Shown: piece by piece, positions 54,301-61,448 of the stretch
How positions within the stretch are numbered: the first letter of the stretch is position 1
Layout of the letters: each line of letters begins with the position of its first letter
Source of the DNA: Rhodomicrobium lacus
GTDB taxonomy: Bacteria > Pseudomonadota > Alphaproteobacteria > Rhizobiales > Rhodomicrobiaceae
Length of the DNA stretch: 64,000 nucleotides
Direction of reading: 5' to 3'
NCBI RefSeq assembly: GCF_003992725.1
Contig: NZ_RZNF01000012.1
Span: forward strand, 1-64,000
The notes under the pieces: generated by a model
What the model was told of the DNA's origin: nothing
Databases searched by the model: none
What the model saw: the letters and a program-made list of their open reading frames with translations, nothing else
Translations under genes and position numbers: made by a program

Positions 54301-55293
54301 TCAGGCGCGCGCCTCGCTGAGCGTGGCTTCGGCTTCCGCTTGCGGAGCGGCGGGCGGCGTGGCCGTCTCCCAGAAGCGCGCATGCCACGCCAGCACGCGC
54401 GGGTTCATGAGGCGGACGAAGCGCTCGGGCCAGAGCGTGGCGAGAAGCGCCATCGCGCAGAATCCGCCGGGCAAGCGCGGGGCGGGGCCTGTCGCACTCC
54501 ACGCGTGCTGGCTTCCAAGCGGCTCGAAATGCCCCTGCCCCAGCGGACGGCGCAGAAGCCCGAACCGCGCCACATAGGCGCCCGCGTCGATCACCACCCA
54601 GGCCGCGAAAGCCTGCACGAACAGCGCCATCACCCCCCGCGCGCCGCCGAGGAGAAACGCGGCCTCGATCAGCACGGCATAGGCGATGAAGGCGCGCAGG
54701 AACGCGTTCGAGAGGCTCAGCGTGGAGCGGCCTTCCGCGTGGAGCCGCTCCTCTTCCGCGTCCCAGGCCACGAACAGGCCGATGAAGGTCGAGCGGAGGA
54801 AATAGCCGTAGAAACCTTCGCCGATGCGGGGCGTGGCGGGGTCCTTGGGCGTCGCGGCGCGCGCATCGTCTTCGCCGCCATGGCGGAGCGCGAAGGAGCC
54901 GTAGAAGATCGGCCATGTGAGGAGTTCGGCACACGCGCGGTTGAAGCGGCCGCCGCGTCCGAGGAGCGCATGGGCGGATGCGCCGCCAACGCCTCCAGTT
55001 GCAAGGCCGATCCCGATGGCGGCGACGAAAAGCGCCGAGCTGCCGAGCGTGTCCGCGGACGCCGGGAGACCGAGCACCAGCGCGAACTGAATCGGCACCC
55101 ACACGAAGGCGAAGACACGCTGTATCCGGCTCGCGGGCGCGGCGCGCGCGCATAGCCCGAGGACGTGATCCGCTGCCGGAACGAGCAGGAGGCCGTAGAG
55201 GACGAAAGCCGGCAACCACGGCCCGCCGTAAAGCAACGCCAGCGCGGCGAGCGGCACGAAAGCGAGCGAAACGAGAACGGGGAGCGCGCGCAT
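54301..55293 (-). CDS. AlkB-type membrane hydroxylase homologue lacking the diiron site
   Basis: A 330-residue multi-pass protein that follows alkane 1-monooxygenase (AlkB) along its length: LYGLLLVPAADHVLG, RVFAFVWVPIQFALVLG, SAHALLGRGGRFNRACAELL, RHGGEDDARAATPKDPATPR, IGEGFYGYFLRSTFIGLFVAWDAEEERLH, AYVARFGLLRRPLGQG, HFEPLGSQHAWS. The His boxes are mostly lost: HELGH-R has become HALLGR, EHxxGHH has become RHGGEDD, NYIEHYGLLR has become AYVARFGLLR, and the QRHSDHHA box is not found. It cannot bind the iron pair in the usual way. Start ATG 55293 is approximate. Neighbour of a KASIII-like gene. Confidence 0.78.
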   Translation of the reverse strand: MRALPVLVSLAFVPLAALALLYGGPWLPAFVLYGLLLVPAADHVLGLCARAAPASRIQRVFAFVWVPIQFALVLGLPASADTLGSSALFVAAIGIGLATGGVGGASAHALLGRGGRFNRACAELLTWPIFYGSFALRHGGEDDARAATPKDPATPRIGEGFYGYFLRSTFIGLFVAWDAEEERLHAEGRSTLSLSNAFLRAFIAYAVLIEAAFLLGGARGVMALFVQAFAAWVVIDAGAYVARFGLLRRPLGQGHFEPLGSQHAWSATGPAPRLPGGFCAMALLATLWPERFVRLMNPRVLAWHARFWETATPPAAPQAEAEATLSEARA

Positions 55294-55494
55294 GCAGAAA
55301 TCCCGTGTCGGCAACCGGCTGGCAGCGGCACCGGTTGCGTATGCCTCGAACGAAAGGCGTCTCGCACAAAGGCGGGAGCCTTGCGCGACCTTAGCGCAGC
55401 CTTGCGGCGCCGTAAAATATTCGCGAGGCGGCATGGCGCGGGACGTCCACGCTCTCGGCGAGCAGACCGAAAGCGCCGGTCGATCGCGCCCGTC

Positions 55495-56610
55495 TCACCG
55501 CTTGCGCACGAATACCGTGCCCGCCGAATAGCCCGCTCCGAAGCTGCAAATCAGCCCCGTATCGTCGGCCGCGAGATCGTCGGAATGCTTGTGAAAAGCG
55601 ATGATGGAGCCCGCCGACGACGTGTTCGCGTATTCGTCGAGGATGATGACGTTCTCGCCCGCCTCCGGCTCGCGACCGAGCACGCGCTGGCCGATCAGGT
55701 GATTCATGTTGATGTTCGCCTGATGCAGCCACAGCCGCTTGAGCCGATGCGTGTCGATGCCGATATCGGCGGCGTGTTCGGCGATCAGCGCCGACACCAT
55801 CGGCACCACCTCCTTGAACACCTTGCGGCCCTGCTGCACGAAAAGCTTGTCCGCCAGGTCGCGCCCCTCGGGCCAAGCGCGGTTGAGGAAGCCCGAATTG
55901 TTGCGGATGTTGTTGGAGAATTGCGTCTTGAGCCGCGCGCCGAGAATATCCCAGCCGCCCGCCGCCTCGTCGCCGCGCTCAACGATGACGGCGGTGGCGA
56001 CATCGCCGAAGATGAAGTGGCTGTCGCGGTCGCGGAAATTCAGATGGCCCGAACAAATCTCGGGGTTCACCATCAAGACCGCGTCGGCGGAGCCGGTCGC
56101 CACATAATCCGCCGCCGTCTTGATGCCGAAGGTTGCCGACGAGCAGGCGACGTTCATGTCGAAGGCGAAGCCGTGAAGACCAAGCGCGGCCTGCACCTCG
56201 ATCGCCATCGCGGGATAGGACCGCTGCATGTTCGAGGCCGCGCAAAGCACCGCGCCAATGCGTTCGCGCGGCTTGCCCCATCGCGCAAGCGCGTCTTCGG
56301 CGGCCTTCACGGCCATCTCGGCCAGCAGCGATAGCTCCTCGTTCGACCGCTCCGGGATGACGGGACGCATCACGGCAGGATCGAGAATGCCCGACTTCTG
56401 CACCACATAGCGCGACTTGATGCCGGACGCCTTTTCAATGAATTCGGCCGACGACGGCTGAAGCGCCGCGATGTGTCCGTTCGCGATTGCCGCCGCATTG
56501 TCCGCGTTGAACAGCGCGACATAGGCATTAAACGCCTCGACCAGCTCCTCGTTCGAAATGCTCTCGGGGGGCGTGTAAAGGCCGGTCGCGGCGATGACGG
56601 CAGAGCGCAA
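55495..56610 (-). CDS. Beta-ketoacyl-ACP synthase III-like, long form
   Basis: A 371-residue KASIII-type thiolase-fold enzyme, different from the housekeeping fabH at 45417. The catalytic residues are visible: Cys in DMNVACSSATFGIK, His in LWLHQANINMN, and Asn in DEYANTSSAGS. It has the longer N-terminus and insertions of the PRK07515 group (GHIAALQPSSAEFIEKASGIK). It should prime or elongate an acyl chain, perhaps with a special starter. The membrane AlkB-like gene lies 200 bp downstream on the same strand, so a lipid-related pathway is possible. Confidence 0.88.
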   Translation of the reverse strand: MRSAVIAATGLYTPPESISNEELVEAFNAYVALFNADNAAAIANGHIAALQPSSAEFIEKASGIKSRYVVQKSGILDPAVMRPVIPERSNEELSLLAEMAVKAAEDALARWGKPRERIGAVLCAASNMQRSYPAMAIEVQAALGLHGFAFDMNVACSSATFGIKTAADYVATGSADAVLMVNPEICSGHLNFRDRDSHFIFGDVATAVIVERGDEAAGGWDILGARLKTQFSNNIRNNSGFLNRAWPEGRDLADKLFVQQGRKVFKEVVPMVSALIAEHAADIGIDTHRLKRLWLHQANINMNHLIGQRVLGREPEAGENVIILDEYANTSSAGSIIAFHKHSDDLAADDTGLICSFGAGYSAGTVFVRKR

Positions 56611-56845
56611 AGGCGGGCTCCTGTGAGATTGGGGCGCTGGAGCGGCCTTGCCGCCCGTCGACTCCCGGCTGGTCCAGTCTCCACCGTTACAGCGAGCGTG
56701 CCTCTGTCGTCCAGAGCGCCTTCCGATCTATGCCGCCGCGCGAAAGGTCGCGGCGGGGTGCGTACCCCCGTTGAGTCTGGCCTAAAATCTGAATAAAAAA
56801 CAAATGTGGTTGCCAGCGGCTGCTCGGACCCCCTAAAACCGCTCC

Positions 56846-59176
56846 ATGCGATGGCCGACCTCCTTCCTCACCAGGAACCTTCCGATCATCGGCGGGGATA
56901 ATTCCCTCTCCCGCTTTCCCTCAGGGCGCAATCCGACGGTACGGATGTTTGCGCGGTATGCCGGGTCGGCGCTGGTTGCTACCGTTCTCATCGTGCTTGC
57001 GCTCGCTCCCTACGCCAGCTCGCTCGTCGAGCAATGGTCGCGCCACGATGTGGAACTTCGCTCGCGCCTTATCTTCAACTCGGTCCGCCATAGCCTCACG
57101 GAGCTGCTCGCAGCGAACGACAAGGCGGGTATCGAAGATCTGTTCGCTCGCGTCGAGAACGACGACCGCGTGCTGGGCCTCGGCTTCTGCGTGGATCCGG
57201 GCGTGCTGCGCTTTCAGACCAAACTCCTGCCGTCGACCTTCTCGTGCAAAAAGGCTGCAAGATCGGAAACAGCGAGCTTCTCGTCGCTCACGGACGAAGG
57301 AGCCCATCTGATCGCGGCGACCTTTCCTATCGCGGTGAGAAACACAAAAGGCCATCTCGTCATCCTGCACGACCTGAGCTTCGCAACGAAGCGCAGTGCC
57401 GAAGCACGCACTTTCCTGACCGCCGCGCTTGTCGGCATCGTCCTCGTGGCCACGCTGCTTGCGACCCTTGGCGCGCTCGCTGTTGTGCGGCGCTGGATGA
57501 TTGGCCTGCGAGAGTCGCTTTCCAGCGCCGCGCTGGGCCATAACCTCGAAGAAATGACAAGCAGGCTGGGACCGATCGGCGAGGAACTGCGCCTCGCGCT
57601 TCGCAAGATGGATCTCAATCGCGTCGCGCCGGTCGATACCGAGCGCACCGACTGGACTGCCGAAACGATCCGCGAGGTGATGAACGGCGAACTCGCCAAC
57701 GCGCAGGTCATCGTCGTTTCGAACCGCGAGCCCTACATCCATAATCGCGAAGCCGACGGCATCAAGCTGCAAATCCCCGCTTCGGGCCTCGTCTCGGCAC
57801 TTGAACCGGTAACGCGCGCTTGCGGCGGGACGTGGATCGCACACGGCAGCGGCAGCGCCGATCACGAAACCGCCGACGCCCGAGGCCGCATCCGCGTGCC
57901 GCCGGATAATCCGGGTTACACGCTTCGGCGCGTCTGGATCAGCGAGCAAGAGCAGGAAGGCTACTATTACAGCCTCGCGAATGAAGGGCTTTGGCCGCTC
58001 TGCCATATCGCCTTTGTTCGCCCGACATTCCGCGCGGCCGATTGGGACACCTACCGCGCCATCAACGAGCGCTTCGCGAAGGCCGTTGTCGACGAAGCGA
58101 CGACGGACTCACCCATCGTGCTCGTGCAGGACTATCATTTTGCGCTCCTTCCACGGATGGTCAGGGAGCGGCTGCCGAAAGCCACGATCATCACCTTCTG
58201 GCATATCCCGTGGCCGAATTCGGAGACCTTCAGCATCTTTCCGTGGAAGGAAGAAATCGTTCAGGGGCTCCTGGGAAGTTCCATCGTCGGGTTCCATACG
58301 CAGTTTCACTGCAACAATTTCATCGAAACGGCGGACCGGTTCATCGAAAGCCGCATCGACCGCGAGCACGCGTCGATTACGTTGTCCGGGCGGGAAACCT
58401 TCATCAGACCCTACCCCATTTCGATCGAATGGCCGCCGGCTGCGCTCGGTGGGCAGAAGCCGGTGGCGGAATGCCGGTCGGCGGTCAGGGAACGGCTCGG
58501 CATCCCGGCCGAGACTCATCTCGCCGTTGGCATCGAGCGTTTCGATTACACGAAAGGCATTCTCGACCGGATGCTGGCCATCGACGCCCTTCTGACGGCC
58601 CATCCTGAATGGAAAGGGCGGTTCGTCTTCGTGCAGGCCGCCGCTCCGACGCGGAGCAAGCTGCCCGCATATGCCGCGCTTCAGGCTGAGGCGCAGCGGC
58701 TCGCCGCGGAGATCAACGACCGCCACGGCGTCAATGGTGTCGCCCCGGTGCGCCTCGTCATTCGCCACCACGATCCCACGGAGGTGTTCGAGCTTTTCCG
58801 CGCGGCCGATGTCTGCATCGTTTCAAGCCTCCATGACGGCATGAATCTCGTTGCCAAGGAATTCGTCGCGTCGCGTGACGACGAGCAGGGCGTGCTTGCG
58901 CTTTCGACCTTTGCGGGGGCTTCGCGAGAGCTGTCAGAAGCGCTCATGGTCAATCCCTACGATCCGCACTCCATGGCTGTTGCCATCGAACGGGCGCTCA
59001 CGATGCCCCGCGCCGAGCAGCGCGAGCGCATGCGGCTTATGCGGGATCTCATCCGCAGTCGGAACGTTTATCGCTGGGCCGGACAGATGCTTCTCGATGC
59101 GAGCCGACTGCGCAAGAAACAGTACGTTCTCGAAATCGCGGCCCTGCATCAGAAGGGCGGCAAGGGCAGGTCTTAG
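56846..59176 (+). CDS. Membrane-anchored trehalose-6-phosphate synthase
   Basis: A 776-residue fusion. An N-terminal module (about 1-285) has two membrane helices (about 38-56 and 189-213) that enclose a ~130-residue periplasmic domain, as in sensor proteins, followed by a linker helix. The C-terminal ~490 residues are a GT20 OtsA domain with [52 protein letters not shown] and [14 protein letters not shown]. It makes trehalose-6-phosphate from UDP-glucose and glucose-6-phosphate. OtsB is not seen. The start is uncertain: no ribosome site at 56846, and ATG 56945 is an alternative. Confidence 0.88.
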   Translation: MRWPTSFLTRNLPIIGGDNSLSRFPSGRNPTVRMFARYAGSALVATVLIVLALAPYASSLVEQWSRHDVELRSRLIFNSVRHSLTELLAANDKAGIEDLFARVENDDRVLGLGFCVDPGVLRFQTKLLPSTFSCKKAARSETASFSSLTDEGAHLIAATFPIAVRNTKGHLVILHDLSFATKRSAEARTFLTAALVGIVLVATLLATLGALAVVRRWMIGLRESLSSAALGHNLEEMTSRLGPIGEELRLALRKMDLNRVAPVDTERTDWTAETIREVMNGELANAQVIVVSNREPYIHNREADGIKLQIPASGLVSALEPVTRACGGTWIAHGSGSADHETADARGRIRVPPDNPGYTLRRVWISEQEQEGYYYSLANEGLWPLCHIAFVRPTFRAADWDTYRAINERFAKAVVDEATTDSPIVLVQDYHFALLPRMVRERLPKATIITFWHIPWPNSETFSIFPWKEEIVQGLLGSSIVGFHTQFHCNNFIETADRFIESRIDREHASITLSGRETFIRPYPISIEWPPAALGGQKPVAECRSAVRERLGIPAETHLAVGIERFDYTKGILDRMLAIDALLTAHPEWKGRFVFVQAAAPTRSKLPAYAALQAEAQRLAAEINDRHGVNGVAPVRLVIRHHDPTEVFELFRAADVCIVSSLHDGMNLVAKEFVASRDDEQGVLALSTFAGASRELSEALMVNPYDPHSMAVAIERALTMPRAEQRERMRLMRDLIRSRNVYRWAGQMLLDASRLRKKQYVLEIAALHQKGGKGRS

Positions 59177-59231
59177 CAGCGGAGCTTTTATCTCGCCTGC
59201 CAGCCGCTTTACCGACGCAAATGGGAAAAGC

Positions 59232-59305
59232 TGGAGCGGGTAGCGGGAATCGAACCCGCGCTAGAAGCTTGGGAAGCTCCTGTGATACCATTTCACCATA
59301 CCCGC
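59232..59305 (-). tRNA. tRNA-Gly (CCC)
   Basis: On the minus strand: acceptor GCGGGTA paired with TACCCGC, D arm GGTGAAATGGTATC, anticodon arm GGAGC-TTCCCAA-GCTTC with anticodon CCC, T arm CGCGGGTTCGATTCCCGC and encoded CCA. It lies between the trehalose synthase gene and kdsD. Confidence 0.97.
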
Positions 59306-59432
59306 GACGGGGAACCGCAGCGTTCGGCTCTCCGGTGGCCGATATCCGGCCAGCCGACAGATTAGCATCGGCGGCGCGCTTTGCAACAGCTTCGGCGGCT
59401 TATCCCGCCTTGCCTGCGTCGAAAATGCCCCG

Positions 59433-60470
59433 TCAGGCGACGCCGACGCGCAACAGGTCGTGGATGTGAACGATGCCGACCGGCACGCCGTCCTCCACAA
59501 CGAAAAGCGCGGTGATCTTCTTCTCGTTCACGATCTGAAGCGCGGCGCTGGCAAGCATCGTCGGCGTGATCGTCTTCGGGTTGCGCGTCATGATGTCGGC
59601 GGCGCGGCGGCCCAGGAGATCGCCCGCCATGTGGCGGCGCAAATCGCCATCGGTGACGATGCCCGCGAGCTTCCCCTCCGCGTCCACCACGCCGAGGCAG
59701 CCGAACGCCTTCTCGGTCATGGTGACGAGCGCGGCGCTCATCGGCGCGTCGGCACCGGCAAGCGGCATCCGCTCGCCCTTGTGCATGATGTCGGCCACGT
59801 GCTTGAGGTTCGCGCCGAGCTGCCCGCCGGGGTGAAACACCTTGAAATCGGATGCCGTGAAGCCCCGCCCTTCCAGCAGCGCGATGGCGAGGCAATCGCC
59901 GAGCGCGAGTTGCGTCAGCGTCGAAGTGGTCGGCGCGAGACCGTGCGGACAAGCCTCCTTCACGGGCGGAAGCTGAAGCACGATATCGGCAGCCTTGCCG
60001 AGCGCGCTCTCGCGCCGCGAGGTCAGCGCGATGAGCGGCACGCCGAAGCGGCGCGAGTAAGTGAGGATGCTCGCCAGCTCCACTGTTTCGCCCGACCACG
60101 ACAGCGCGAGGATGATATCGGCCGCCGTGATCATGCCCAGATCGCCGTGGCTTGCCTCCGCAGGATGAACGAACTGGGCGGGCGTGCCGGTTGAGGCGAG
60201 CGTGGCCGCGATCTTCTGGCCGACATGGCCGCTCTTGCCCATCCCGGTGACGATCACGCGTCCCCGGCAGGCGTGGATCAGCGCGACGGCGCTCTCGAAA
60301 TCGGAGGCCAGGCCGTTGGCGAGCGAGGCCCGAAGCGCGAGAAGACCGTCGAGGCCGCATTCGAGCGAGCGACGCGCCACCGCGGCAGCCGAGCCCGGCT
60401 CCGGCAACGCCTCGTCCGCGTTCATATTTCTGTCGGCGCCAATGCCGATCCGTGCCGCCGATTGAACCAT
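59433..60470 (-). CDS. kdsD: D-arabinose-5-phosphate isomerase (KdsD/KpsF)
   Basis: A 345-residue sugar isomerase. An N-terminal SIS domain (about 60-200) has VIVTGMGKSGHVGQKIAATLA, HPAEASHGDLGMI and ILALSWSGETVELASIL. Two CBS domains follow (about 225-345, with FGCLGVVDAEGKLAGIVTDGDLRRHM and ITALFVVEDGVPVGIVHIHDLL). It converts ribulose-5-phosphate to arabinose-5-phosphate for Kdo, the inner sugar of LPS. ATG 60470 or 60425 could be the start. Related to the Lpt genes in function, though distant. Confidence 0.94.
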   Translation of the reverse strand: MVQSAARIGIGADRNMNADEALPEPGSAAAVARRSLECGLDGLLALRASLANGLASDFESAVALIHACRGRVIVTGMGKSGHVGQKIAATLASTGTPAQFVHPAEASHGDLGMITAADIILALSWSGETVELASILTYSRRFGVPLIALTSRRESALGKAADIVLQLPPVKEACPHGLAPTTSTLTQLALGDCLAIALLEGRGFTASDFKVFHPGGQLGANLKHVADIMHKGERMPLAGADAPMSAALVTMTEKAFGCLGVVDAEGKLAGIVTDGDLRRHMAGDLLGRRAADIMTRNPKTITPTMLASAALQIVNEKKITALFVVEDGVPVGIVHIHDLLRVGVA

Positions 60471-60607
60471 CGCCGCCCCCTTTTTCCTGTCGCCGTTCAG
60501 GCTTTGTTAAGCAGCAAATGCGGTCGCATCAAGAAAAGCCGAGCCTCGCGACATTGTTTGAACCCGGCACGTCGGCGGGAGACCGCATAAAAAGTCAGGA
60601 TGCAGCC

Positions 60608-60856
60608 GAACGCCGGAACAGGACGCCTTCATTGACGAGGTTCTAGAGAAGGGCGAATACCGGAACGCCAGCGAAGCGATGCGTGATGCCATTCGCGCGT
60701 GCAGCAGCGCCGCACGCTGGAATCTCTCAGGCTCGACAAGCTTCGACTAAGCATTCAAGCAGCGTCGCGGCCCGCGAACGCGGCGAGTATGATGAGGTCG
60801 ACGACGCAGACCTCGACACCTATCTCGATGACCTTGCCGCGCCGGCGTCTCGTTGA
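60608..60856 (+). pseudogene. ParD-type antitoxin, multiply frameshifted
   Basis: In successive frames the DNA spells PEQDAFIDEVLEKGEYRN-ASEAMRDAIRA, then QQRRTLESLRLDKLRLSIQA, then VAARERGEYDEVDDADLDTY-LDDLAAPASR and TGA at 60854-60856. Joined together this is a complete ParD-like antitoxin of about 85 residues. At least two frame changes occur (near 60690-60700 and near 60764), and the expected ATG is not in frame with the first part. It should no longer be made. It lies six bases before the toxin gene. Confidence 0.78.
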
Positions 60857-60862
60857 TCCCGC

Positions 60863-61171
60863 ATGGCGCGCTATCGGCTTTCCGAACCCGCTAAGGCCGA
60901 CATCGCTTCGATCCTTAGGACCAGCGAGGAGCGCCACGGTCGACAGACCCGCATCCGTTATAGCGCGCTGCTCACCGCCGCGATGCGGCGCGTCGCCACC
61001 GAACCCGACGGCGTTTCGACAGCCAATCGAGACGAGTTGCCCGCGAGGGAGTTTACTGCGGCCTTTCTACGCTGGGCTTTCTTCCGCATCATGTTGCGAA
61101 AGCTTTGCAGGAAACATGATGATTCCGGATGGATTCTTACAAGGAGGACCAATCCGGCTTTTCCGCAATAA
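60863..61171 (+). CDS. ParE-like toxin, probably truncated and inactive
   Basis: A 102-codon frame. Residues 1-58 match the ParE/RelE toxin start: MARYRLSEPAKADIASILRT, EERHGRQTRIRYSALLTAAM and RRVATEPDGVSTANRDEL. After this point, where family members go on with a SFHL...VHVLFYR-type beta sheet and a C-terminal helix, the sequence becomes unrelated (FRIMLRKLCRKHDDSGWIL). The 3' half of the gene has been lost or scrambled. Since the antitoxin is also broken, the toxin must be harmless. Confidence 0.65.
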   Translation: MARYRLSEPAKADIASILRTSEERHGRQTRIRYSALLTAAMRRVATEPDGVSTANRDELPAREFTAAFLRWAFFRIMLRKLCRKHDDSGWILTRRTNPAFPQ

Positions 61172-61448
61172 CGAGCCTGCCTCTCGGAAGCGTAGGCATA
61201 ACCCTCTCGAAGCTGCAATCGGATTATGGCCAGGACTCTAAAACCCAGTTGCTGAATTTCGCCGCAGCAAACCGCACAGTCGCGAGTTATTCTTCCCCGG
61301 CTTTTGGCTCACCGCTCAGTGCGACATCCACTTTCGAGACACGAGAACGTGAACGCGGGGGTGCGAACAATCAGCGACGTGTTGAACTTGCGCACTCGGT
61401 GCCGCTCATGCGCTGGCACGGAAATGAAACTTGGAGGCCGAAATCTCC

